Shown: positions 20,301-27,311 of the stretch, piece by piece
Numbering within the stretch: the stretch's first letter is position 1
How the letters are laid out: the number at the start of each line of letters is the position of its first letter
Source of the DNA: an uncultured Eubacteriales bacterium
GTDB lineage: Bacteria; Bacillota; Clostridia; Oscillospirales; Acutalibacteraceae
Length of the DNA stretch: 64,000 nt
Assembly: GCA_934477125.1 (NCBI GenBank)
Contig: CAKSOL010000003.1
Coordinates: 124,001-188,000 of the forward strand
Direction of reading: 5' to 3'
The notes under the pieces: generated by a model
Database searches by the model: none
Seen by the model: only the letters and a program-made list of their open reading frames with translations
What the model was told of the DNA's origin: nothing
Translations under genes and position numbers: made by a program

Positions 20301-21629
20301 TCGGCGAACAATTCCGCCCTTCTTGACGCCAATCCCAACAGAGGACTCAGAGGCTGTATGGAATTTTATCATTTCAATCTGAGCGATGGGGAGCTGTATT
20401 CCAAGCTTAACGGATATATGAGGTCAAGCAGGTTTACATCCTCCGACTGTTCGGTTTATGTATGCTATCTTTATCCCGGCGATTACCGCGGCGGCAGGCT
20501 GGATAATGCGTTTTTTGAAACTGTTCAGAAGATTTTTGATTTTTGTCGGGAAAAGCAGATACAGCTCCTGCTGAGATTTGCATATTATGACGTTAATAAT
20601 TTCAACGACAGAACGCCGACAACTCAGGAAATACTTTCGCATATTGAGCAAATAGCTGAAAACGGAATACTTATGCGAAATGCCGACATTTTGCATACCC
20701 TGCAAGCCGGCTTTGTCGGTCAGTTCGGCGAATGGCATTCTGAAAACGAGCCGGCAGACCGCGCCGCGGTGCTTTCGGCATTTGTTGAAAAGCTCCTGCC
20801 GGGCGGCGTATATTCGCAGCTGCGTATGCAGAATTATAAGCGGTATCTTCCGGCTGCTGCCGACAGAAAGCGCTTCGGGATACATCTTGACAGCTATTTC
20901 GGTATAATGGACGGCAGCGAATTGGGCTCAGGCAGCTTCAGCTTTGGCAGCAGCGAATGGGATGAGTGTGCTGCGGAGGCGGCGTACTCTCCCAACGACG
21001 CGGAGCTGTATTATTGGGACCAGTATAATTCAAGCGGCGTTTACTGCGAGGGGTATGCTGCGGCGCTTGGCGCAAAGCAGCTTTGCCTTACTACGCTCAG
21101 CGGAGTAAACGGATACTACGACTCAGGCATCTATTCCGAAAGCTGTATGTCGCAGTGGAAAAAGCTTCCCGTAACCGCCGAATGGCTGTCATTCAATGAT
21201 TTGCCTTATTCCGATGGCTGGTTCAGAGACAGCAGCGGTCAAACGGTTTCAAGGAATGTTTTTGAATATATACGTGATTTTCTCGGCTACCGTATCAGCG
21301 CAGAAAGCTTAACGGCATCTATCGGAGAAAAAAGCGTAAACGTTTCATTGGTTCTTAAAAACTGCGGATTTTCCGCCGCGTTCAATACGGAAAGTGAACT
21401 GGTTATACTTGACGGCGATAATAATGCCGTAAGCAGAGCAGCTGCCGGCAGTCCGGCTGAGTGGTACGGAACCGCTGAGATTACGTGCTCCCTCGATAAT
21501 CCCGATTTGCCGGGAGAATATAGAATTGCGCTTTGTATCAGGTCAAAATCCGGGGCATACGCGCGGCTCGATAACGGTATTCCATATGAAAACGGCTATA
21601 ATATTCTTTGCAGATATACGAAAGAGTGA
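17316..21629 (+). CDS. Secreted multimodular protein fused to DUF4874/DUF4832
   Basis: A 1437-residue secreted protein: signal peptide, two repeat modules (motifs near residues 172 and 381), about 350 residues of Ig-like beta sequence, a third module (near 805), an FN3-like domain (about 880-970), and a C-terminal DUF4874/DUF4832 unit (about 990-1437) paralogous to the 9102-10661 lipoprotein. The first ATG (17301) overlaps the previous stop, but the ATG at 17316 has a GAGGAA site at 17303-17308, so I prefer it. No dockerin, lipobox or C-terminal anchor is seen, so it may be released or held non-covalently. Its domain order repeats the end of the giant protein joined to the following lipoprotein. 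Confidence 0.82.
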   Translation: MKRTVSVIICVLLIFGMRIPYSAEESHAVYAVPVNSYTVKRTGLIGGSVFPLSGYDLSGETADRLLPWDVGAENLSLANTAALSFCSMSQPLCGSEGIMFYISTPAENTVAFALELKKPDDTGRWKFSYSPEMSPGVGESYEILRNGADAWESGRFISTVSGSAYKGGIKLDRAFSGFVKIPYSSLKNDSGFKFDSEKDVLELMPFRFSKVGGDYGAVTVAPILLMRENGSAPRVVLPDEYKTSEPVRAYSFNDYNINSGNLSHNKVYLTDSGSVTAEELFTNTVSNVSQLCYTGMNEPLDGTDGIMLYLKLPAGNRITLSFTLNDPGKERWDHSYPAQMLLCGGSQYYTLPDGADNWEACTAENADDGSEYRGKLCFGRAFSGYVIIPYQSFKNDSGFNLLPEKDTMFDLNISLSQMDSSYGRVTAWGGLKAAGDFRGNGVSVYRRGNVVCAESENGQTAVSRSIAACGERVTVTVSPEDGYRLAGDGLKAVYTDITGEKHSLIVNKGDTEIKGNGSGSSFYFLMPRAEQVTVIAEYTEYGSIEPVLLEPAAEDTDSVKFGLRLYSSGKNISHTGFLLNNKAAAVSHDGITMGTVDIPCPEKADETSPAQERYKFTDYTLIIDGITDSEAKYTVRGYAAYYEDGKISYSYTDSVTVSLRELSETPFPKIKSFGEMSGTASRYCNAETAESAVKELSNAKALNISVNAEQSCEISKTQDSVYWTSASYNPFLLDGITDIMIYIKVPENSDNNMYITFSDSLGNSYKLWGDRAYMTLNRGESVWNEKKTEEGKNRTYGLIGLPAGFDGFVKIPLTSLYIAGKLNGDSFLTDIVYRFSYIGTENAPVTAGPVFGVYGNARKPAMAVVLADLPQATAETRVYTDKTQMLADCGIFYWEETDNAESYLITAYKNDGGYKKVSSHRVYSNSGAVTGLAADTGYTVQISACDSKEKVISRYKPFTVITALQNPPAATEESRDSFDVPDASASGAGIVFKALSANNSALLDANPNRGLRGCMEFYHFNLSDGELYSKLNGYMRSSRFTSSDCSVYVCYLYPGDYRGGRLDNAFFETVQKIFDFCREKQIQLLLRFAYYDVNNFNDRTPTTQEILSHIEQIAENGILMRNADILHTLQAGFVGQFGEWHSENEPADRAAVLSAFVEKLLPGGVYSQLRMQNYKRYLPAAADRKRFGIHLDSYFGIMDGSELGSGSFSFGSSEWDECAAEAAYSPNDAELYYWDQYNSSGVYCEGYAAALGAKQLCLTTLSGVNGYYDSGIYSESCMSQWKKLPVTAEWLSFNDLPYSDGWFRDSSGQTVSRNVFEYIRDFLGYRISAESLTASIGEKSVNVSLVLKNCGFSAAFNTESELVILDGDNNAVSRAAAGSPAEWYGTAEITCSLDNPDLPGEYRIALCIRSKSGAYARLDNGIPYENGYNILCRYTKE

Positions 21630-21634
21630 TATTT

Positions 21635-23029
21635 ATGAAAGTAACATGCATACCGGGCGGCGATATGCCCGACCCGACAATACTGAGGGTAGGGGATTAT
21701 TTTTACCTTACATGCTCGACCCTTAATTACAGTCCGGGACTTATAATCAGGCGGTCGGCAAATCTTGTTGAATGGGAAACGGTGTGCTCGGTTTTTGAAG
21801 AATGTCTCGGCGACGTTTGGGCGCCTGAGCTGGTACGGCATAACGGTAAATTTTATATTTATTTCCCGACGAATAAGAACGGTCATATACAAGTATTTGC
21901 AACCTGCTCCGACAGGATAGACGGGGATTGGTGTACCCCTGTACCGGTAGGTGCGGAATACCTGATAGACCCTGGATTTATCAGCGACGGCGAAAATAGT
22001 TGGCTTTATTTTAATGACGGATACTGCGCCAGGCTGACGGAGGACTGTATGCGGCTTGCGGAAAAGCCGTATAAGGTATGGCAGCCGTGGCAATACCCGG
22101 AGGACTGGAAAACAGAGGGAATGTGCGCCGAGTCGCCTAAGCTGTTCCGCAAAAACGGCTTTTACTATTTAATTGCCGCCGAGGGCGGAACTGCCGGTCC
22201 TCCTACCTCGCATATGGCGGTATGCTTTCGCTCGGCGTCGCCGCTGGGACCGTGGGAGCCGTCGCCCTATAACCCGATAATACATACCTATTCATCGGAT
22301 GAGGAATGGTGGTCAACGGGACACGCCACGTATTTTGAAGATGCCGCCGGAAAGGGCTATTTTGTTTACCACGGATATAAAAATTCCAACCGCAATATGG
22401 GCAGACAAATTCTTGTTTGCAGAGCGGAATGGACAAAAGACGGCTTCCCGGTAGCTGCCGACAGCGACCTTGCCGGAACGCCTGAGCCGGATTTTACTGA
22501 TAATTTCAGCGAAAATACTCTTGGCTTGGATTGGAGCTTTTACAAGGGAACGGATAATAACCGATTTACTCTTTCAAACGGACTGATTTTGAAAGCCTGC
22601 GGGAGCTGTGCGTCCGAAAGCCGTCCGATGACCGTAAACACAAAATTTGAAAATTCCGTTACAGAGTGCCGTATCGGCGCGGTATCGGACGGCGCGGCCG
22701 CCGGATTATTGCTCTTTTACAGCGAAAAGGCAAGTCTCGGAATTTATCTGAGAAATAAGAAAATATTTGCCGAATATCTCGGAGAAGAGTATTCAATATG
22801 CGATATTTACACCGATGAGGTGTATTTAAGAATTACAAAAAAGAATAACCGCGCGGTAATGGCATATTCAGCGGACGGCAAGGATTATACAGAATACCCA
22901 TGCAGCTTTGACGTTTCCGAAATAGAGCATAACAAGTATAAAGGATATCTGTCCCTGCGTTCGGGGATTACCTGCTTTGGAAAAGGGGAATCGGTTTTTA
23001 AGGCGTTTTCATACCGGCGTCTTGAATAG
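21635..23029 (+). CDS. GH43 family glycosidase
   Basis: A 464-residue five-bladed beta-propeller enzyme with a C-terminal beta-sandwich (about 290-464). GH43 catalytic positions are readable: the general base Asp in MPDPTILR near residue 10, the modulating Asp in LIDPGFI (about residue 110), and the acid Glu in AESPKLF (about 168). GH43 enzymes act on arabinosides, xylosides or beta-1,3-galactosides. The N-terminal start and absence of a signal peptide imply cytoplasmic action on imported oligosaccharides. The ATG at 21635 follows the previous stop by five bases with only a weak AGAG site, suggesting coupled translation. Confidence 0.85.
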   Translation: MKVTCIPGGDMPDPTILRVGDYFYLTCSTLNYSPGLIIRRSANLVEWETVCSVFEECLGDVWAPELVRHNGKFYIYFPTNKNGHIQVFATCSDRIDGDWCTPVPVGAEYLIDPGFISDGENSWLYFNDGYCARLTEDCMRLAEKPYKVWQPWQYPEDWKTEGMCAESPKLFRKNGFYYLIAAEGGTAGPPTSHMAVCFRSASPLGPWEPSPYNPIIHTYSSDEEWWSTGHATYFEDAAGKGYFVYHGYKNSNRNMGRQILVCRAEWTKDGFPVAADSDLAGTPEPDFTDNFSENTLGLDWSFYKGTDNNRFTLSNGLILKACGSCASESRPMTVNTKFENSVTECRIGAVSDGAAAGLLLFYSEKASLGIYLRNKKIFAEYLGEEYSICDIYTDEVYLRITKKNNRAVMAYSADGKDYTEYPCSFDVSEIEHNKYKGYLSLRSGITCFGKGESVFKAFSYRRLE

Positions 23030-23107
23030 TGCTGCGGCCGGAAATTGCTCTGTACAGCCGCTGACAGAGCCTATATGATGTATTACAGCGGCGGAACGGA
23101 GATTGTT

Positions 23108-24352
23108 ATGTCACAGGTAAGCGAATTTATATCGAAAAATTTCAAATACACAATACGCTGCGAAAAGGAGGATGTCGGAAACCTTATAGGTCTTCCGTAT
23201 CCGTATACGACCCCCTGCGCCAACGAGTGCTTTGTTGAAATGTATTACTGGGATACGTATTTTATAAACGTCGGTCTTTTGGCTTCCGGAAATACCGAAC
23301 AGGCAAAGTATAATGCGGATAATATCCGGTTTTTGATAAATAAATACGGCTATATGCCCAACGGTAACCGTACCTCGTTTTTAGGTGCGACGCAGCCGCC
23401 GTTTTACTTTAAAATGGTTGAGGAAATTTTTGAACGCACGGGAGATAAGGACTGGCTTTCCGAAAGCTATGCGGCAATAGCAAAGGAATATAGCTATTGG
23501 CAGCAGAACAGATCGGCGCCGAACGGTCTTAATGCATACGGAAATAAAAGTAATTTTTCGGATGACGTTATCGAAAGAAAGTATAACTATTTCAAAAGCC
23601 GTTTTAAGGGCTTTGAAACCGAGGACAGGAAGGAAATGGCTAATTGCGCCCATACAATAACCGCTCTGACGGAAAGCGGATGGGATTGCTCATCGCGGTT
23701 TGAGAACGCCGGCGAGTTTTATAATCCGATAGATCTTAATTCCCTGCTTTACGGTCTTGAAAAAGCAATGGAAAAATTTTCAGTGATTATCGGCAGCGGC
23801 GAGTCGGAGGTCTGGAAAAAACGCGCTGCCGACAGAAAAAATAGAATTTTAAAATTTATGTTCGACGAAAAATCCGGGGTGTTCCTTGACTGGAATTATA
23901 AGGAAGAAAGGCTCAGTCCCGTTTTTTCGGTTGCTTCGTTTTATCCGTTTTTTGTCGGGATTTCAGAACGGTGTGAAAGCTCCGTTTCGTATTTAGAAGA
24001 AAAAATGCTTACAAAATACGGGGTTACGGCATGTGAAAAGGGAAATTACCCTTATGAGCTGCAATGGGATTATCCGAATATCTGGGCGCCGCTTCAGTAT
24101 ATTTCATATATCGCTTTGAAAAAATGCGGATATAAGGATTTGGCTGAAACGATAGCGAAAACATATATAAATCTGATTGGCAGCAGCTTTGCCGAAACCG
24201 GAAACCTTTGGGAAAAGTATAGCGGACTTGACGGAAGGGTGGCAAATGCGGATTATAACGCGCCGAAAATGATGGGCTGGACTGCCGGAGTTTATTTGTT
24301 TTTCTGCAAAGAATTGAATATTGATTTTCCTAAGGATATCTGCGCCGTATAA
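23108..24352 (+). CDS. GH37/trehalase-like (alpha/alpha)6-barrel glycosidase
   Basis: A 414-residue intracellular six-hairpin glycosidase related to trehalases. Family signatures are FVEMYYWDTYF near the N-terminus, SGWDCSSRF in the middle (likely the acid Asp), QWDYPNIWAPLQ and NLWEKY near the end (likely the base Glu). It lacks a signal peptide and is shorter than classical trehalases, so the substrate may be another alpha-glycoside. The frame opens at 23045, but the ATG at 23108 has a CGGAGAT site like the one before the binding-protein gene, so that start is used. It lies between the GH43 and dehydroquinase-like genes. Confidence 0.8.
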   Translation: MSQVSEFISKNFKYTIRCEKEDVGNLIGLPYPYTTPCANECFVEMYYWDTYFINVGLLASGNTEQAKYNADNIRFLINKYGYMPNGNRTSFLGATQPPFYFKMVEEIFERTGDKDWLSESYAAIAKEYSYWQQNRSAPNGLNAYGNKSNFSDDVIERKYNYFKSRFKGFETEDRKEMANCAHTITALTESGWDCSSRFENAGEFYNPIDLNSLLYGLEKAMEKFSVIIGSGESEVWKKRAADRKNRILKFMFDEKSGVFLDWNYKEERLSPVFSVASFYPFFVGISERCESSVSYLEEKMLTKYGVTACEKGNYPYELQWDYPNIWAPLQYISYIALKKCGYKDLAETIAKTYINLIGSSFAETGNLWEKYSGLDGRVANADYNAPKMMGWTAGVYLFFCKELNIDFPKDICAV

Positions 24353-24383
24353 TGAGATAAAATGCGGCAGAAAGGAGCTTTTT

Positions 24384-25142
24384 ATGAATAAACAGAGCTT
24401 TTTTAATAATGATAAAGCAATCCTGACGGTTATGGTTCAGGCGGACAATCCCGAAAGAATAAAGGAGCTTATGGATAAATCGGCGCCTGAGGGAGCCGAG
24501 GCATTCGGAATACAGCTTGAACAACTTGACGGCGCTTATAGAAGTAAAGAGGTCTATAAGGAGCTGTTTGCATATGCAAAGGATAAACCGCTTTATGTAA
24601 CGAATTACCGAACCGAAAAAAACGTCGGTAAAACGGATGAGGAGCTGGCAAGGGGCATACTTGAAGCGGCTGATTGCGGCGCTGATTTATGCGATATGAT
24701 GGGGGATTACTTTGATTCGCAGCCCGGAGAAATAACTTATGATGAAACGGCGGTTATAAAGCAAAAGGAATTGATTGAAGAGCTGCATAACAGGGGCGCA
24801 AGGGTTCTTATGTCCTCCCATGTCCTTAAATTTATTCCGACTGAGGAAATATTGAAAATTGCATCGGAGCATCAGAGGCGCGGCGCGGATATATCAAAAA
24901 TAGTTGTCGGCGCGGAAAATATGGAACAGCAGCTTGAAAATCTGAAAGCGATAAATAAGCTTCGGGAAAGGCTGGAAATTCCGTTCCTGTTTCTTTCTGT
25001 CGGCGAGTGCAGTATATTAAGGAGAATAGGCGGAGAGCTTGGAAGCTGTATGTATCTGTGCGTTTATGAGCAGGACGCTTTTTCAACACCGCAGCAGCCA
25101 TTGCTGAAAAAATTAAAATTGATAAGAGATAATATGAATTAA
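24384..25142 (+). CDS. Type I 3-dehydroquinase-like TIM-barrel protein
   Basis: A 252-residue protein matching the type I dehydroquinate dehydratase fold. The Schiff-base Lys is kept in ADISKIVV (about residue 170) and the catalytic His in MSSHV (about 139). A T-x-R motif, an Arg in SILRRIG and a Gln in STPQQ are also kept. The usual E-x-R-x-D strand is replaced by GIQLEQLD, so two substrate-binding positions differ. In a sugar locus without other shikimate genes it may act on a different small hydroxy-acid or sugar-derived substrate. It starts after an AAAGGAG site at 24371 and is followed 16 bases later by the SDR gene. Confidence 0.7.
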   Translation: MNKQSFFNNDKAILTVMVQADNPERIKELMDKSAPEGAEAFGIQLEQLDGAYRSKEVYKELFAYAKDKPLYVTNYRTEKNVGKTDEELARGILEAADCGADLCDMMGDYFDSQPGEITYDETAVIKQKELIEELHNRGARVLMSSHVLKFIPTEEILKIASEHQRRGADISKIVVGAENMEQQLENLKAINKLRERLEIPFLFLSVGECSILRRIGGELGSCMYLCVYEQDAFSTPQQPLLKKLKLIRDNMN

Positions 25143-25158
25143 AGGAGTAGATTTAATT

Positions 25159-25896
25159 ATGAATTTTGCAGGTAAAACAGCATTTGTTACCGGCGCGGCA
25201 ACGGGTATCGGCAGAGCAAGCGCCGTCAAGCTTGCGCAAAACGGCGCAAAGGTCGTTATTGCGGATATAAACGACGCAAAGCTTGCAGAGGTTAAAAAGG
25301 AAATTGAGAAATATACAAAGGATGTAATCGCCGAAAAATGCGATATCAGCGATGAAATCCAGGTTCGCGAAGCAGTAAAAAAATCCATGGACGCTTTCGG
25401 GAAAATAGATATTCTTATCAATAACGCGGCGCTTTGGAGAGACTGCTCCTCTGTTTTGGAAACCTCCTCCGAAATGTGGCATAAATATTTTGATGTAAAT
25501 GTTTTCGGAACGGTATATTGCATTAAAGCGGTACTTCCCAAAATGCTTGAAAACGGTTACGGCAAAATAATAAACGTATCCTCAATAGCGGGTGTTTACG
25601 GTAAGGCTGATATGGCGCATTATTCCGCAACAAAGGGCGCGGTTATTTCGCTTACTAAGGCTCTTGCCAAGGAGGTAATAGGGAGCGGAGTATGCGTAAA
25701 CTGTGTCTCGCCGGGTACGGTCAGCCCCGCAGAAAATCCCGATATGGATTACTATGAAAGTGATGAACGCTCCTATGCCGGCAGAACAGGCACGGATAAT
25801 GAAAACGCAAGTCTTATATGCTTTCTTGCAAGCGATGACGCGGATTATATTGTAGGGCAGAACATACAGATAGACGGCTGCAGAAAAATACTTTAA
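25159..25896 (+). CDS. SDR-family NAD(P)-dependent oxidoreductase
   Basis: A 245-residue short-chain dehydrogenase. The nucleotide-binding TGAATGIG motif is at about residues 10-17, the structural NNAA near residue 88, and the catalytic Tyr/Lys in YSATK near residue 155. The C-terminal QIDGC region is typical of the FabG-like group. It would oxidise or reduce a hydroxyl/keto group on a sugar or polyol. The start has AAAGGAG at 25141-25147. It lies 20 bases before the MDR oxidoreductase gene, so the two may act in one step-wise conversion. Confidence 0.86.
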   Translation: MNFAGKTAFVTGAATGIGRASAVKLAQNGAKVVIADINDAKLAEVKKEIEKYTKDVIAEKCDISDEIQVREAVKKSMDAFGKIDILINNAALWRDCSSVLETSSEMWHKYFDVNVFGTVYCIKAVLPKMLENGYGKIINVSSIAGVYGKADMAHYSATKGAVISLTKALAKEVIGSGVCVNCVSPGTVSPAENPDMDYYESDERSYAGRTGTDNENASLICFLASDDADYIVGQNIQIDGCRKIL

Positions 25897-25916
25897 CAAA
25901 TATTAGGAGAAAACAT

Positions 25917-26897
25917 ATGAAAGCAATACTTGTAAACGACGACAGGTCTTTAAGGTGGGATAACGTACCCGACCCGATTTTGGGCGAGGACGACTGCCTT
26001 ATAAAAATTGAGGCGGCGGCGCTCAACCGCGCAGACTTAATGCAGCGCGAGGGAGATTATCCGCCCCCTCCCGGCTGCCCCGACTGGATGGGACTTGAAA
26101 TAGCCGGCACAATAGTTGAAATAGCCGACGGCGCTAGGAATAAATCCAACTGGAAAATAGGGGATAAGGTCTGCGCGCTTTTAGGCGGCGGCGGTTACGC
26201 CGAATACGCAAACGTCAAGTACGATATGCTTATGCCCGTGCCCGAAAACAGCACTATGGTTGAAGCGGCGGCAATGCCGGAGGCGTTCGCCACGGCATAT
26301 TTAAACCTGTTTATTGAGGGTAAAATAAAGGCAGGAAATACCCTTTTGATGAACGCGGGCGCCAGTGGACTTGCCAGCGTTATAATACCTATGGCAAAGG
26401 CTTTCGGCGTAAGGGTAATAACAACCGTGCTTACAGAAGAAATTGCGAATAACATAAAGCACTTAAACGCCGACCGCGTTGTGGTTACAGCCAAAGAGGA
26501 CATTTCAGAGGTTCTGAAAGAGGAGCTTGAAAGCGGTCACGGCGTTGACGTTGCAATAGACTGTCTCGGCGGCGAAATAATGGGAAAGTGCATACATTAC
26601 CTCACACACGGCGCGCGCTGGATAATGATAGCGGCTCTCGCAGGTCAGAAAACCGAAATAGACCTTAAAAATATATATGTAAGAAATGTAAGAATAATCG
26701 GCAGCACCCTGCGCTCAAGAACTCCGGCTGTTAAGGCTGAAATTCTCGCCGATTTGGTGCGCGACGTATGGCCTAAGGTGTCCTCCGGCGAAGTGCGCCC
26801 CACCATCTATAAGGTTTTGCCGATAACCGAGGCAGAAGCGGCGCAGGATATTTTATACCGCGGCGAAAATGTCGGTAAGGTTGTTCTGACAGTATAA
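25917..26897 (+). CDS. Zinc-independent MDR oxidoreductase (quinone oxidoreductase/PIG3-like)
   Basis: A 326-residue medium-chain reductase. The N-terminal part has the PIG3/quinone-reductase signature NRADLMQREGDYPPPPG (about 38-54). The Rossmann domain begins at NAGASGLASVI (about 145). The zinc-binding cysteines of alcohol dehydrogenases are absent, so it is expected to reduce quinones or enones with NADPH. It is the last gene before a terminator, so it probably closes the carbohydrate operon. Confidence 0.86.
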   Translation: MKAILVNDDRSLRWDNVPDPILGEDDCLIKIEAAALNRADLMQREGDYPPPPGCPDWMGLEIAGTIVEIADGARNKSNWKIGDKVCALLGGGGYAEYANVKYDMLMPVPENSTMVEAAAMPEAFATAYLNLFIEGKIKAGNTLLMNAGASGLASVIIPMAKAFGVRVITTVLTEEIANNIKHLNADRVVVTAKEDISEVLKEELESGHGVDVAIDCLGGEIMGKCIHYLTHGARWIMIAALAGQKTEIDLKNIYVRNVRIIGSTLRSRTPAVKAEILADLVRDVWPKVSSGEVRPTIYKVLPITEAEAAQDILYRGENVGKVVLTV

Positions 26898-26940
26898 ATA
26901 AGCAGTTTTTGAAGTGACAAACAGGCTGATAAAATAAAGT

Positions 26941-26980
26941 AACCGTCGGTTTCATAGCAGACCGGCGGTTGTTTTGCTTT
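26941..26980 (+). terminator. Terminator at the end of the carbohydrate locus
   Basis: AACCGTCGGT pairs with ACCGGCGGTT (one G-U pair) over a ten-base loop and is followed by GTTTTGCTTT, 44 bases after the oxidoreductase stop. Confidence 0.75.
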
Positions 26981-27042
26981 ATGGCTTTATTTTTACGAAA
27001 ATAAGCGTTCCGAAACGGGCAGTCGCCCGCTATGCGGGTAAC

Positions 27043-27066
27043 AGTCAAATGGTATACTTTTTGACT
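27043..27066. promoter_or_regulatory. Imperfect 24-bp palindrome, distal operator candidate
   Basis: The left half AGTCAAATGGTA matches the reverse complement of the right half at ten of twelve positions. It shares the core GTCAAAnGGTATAC with the perfect palindrome at 27191-27214. It sits about 75 bases upstream of the -35 box of the surface-protein promoter. The 414-base gap 26898-27311 otherwise holds the terminator, a small CCCGC/GCGGG hairpin at 27026-27038 and that promoter. Confidence 0.55.
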
Positions 27067-27142
27067 GGAGCAAAAAATCAAATTTCAGTCGTGAATTTTT
27101 TAACAAGTTTTAACAAATCAAATGTAAAATTTGAAAAAAGTG

Positions 27143-27171
27143 TTGAAAGTAAGCTGCCTGTGTGCTAAAAT
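27143..27171 (+). promoter_or_regulatory. Sigma-A promoter of the beta-helix surface protein
   Basis: TTGAAA (27143-27148), a 17-base spacer, then TAAAAT (27166-27171). Transcription would start near 27178, leaving a leader of about 135 bases that contains the perfect palindrome. Confidence 0.65.
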
Positions 27172-27190
27172 CAAAATGTAATTTTATGGG

Positions 27191-27214
27191 GGTCAAAAGG
27201 TATACCTTTTGACC
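27191..27214. promoter_or_regulatory. Perfect 24-bp palindrome, proximal operator candidate
   Basis: The half-site GGTCAAAAGGTA is followed by its exact reverse complement. It lies about 13-36 bases downstream of the predicted transcription start, the usual place for a roadblock operator. Centre-to-centre distance from the upstream copy is 148 bases, close to fourteen helical turns, which would allow looping. The cognate regulator is not identified. Confidence 0.65.
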
Positions 27215-27311
27215 TCGGCTCAATGATTGTAATTGCGGATTGAGGTGGTAAGAAAAGGGTATAAAAACGTGTTTTATTATCCGAAATTTTTATGAAAGGA
27301 ATAATGTTAAA

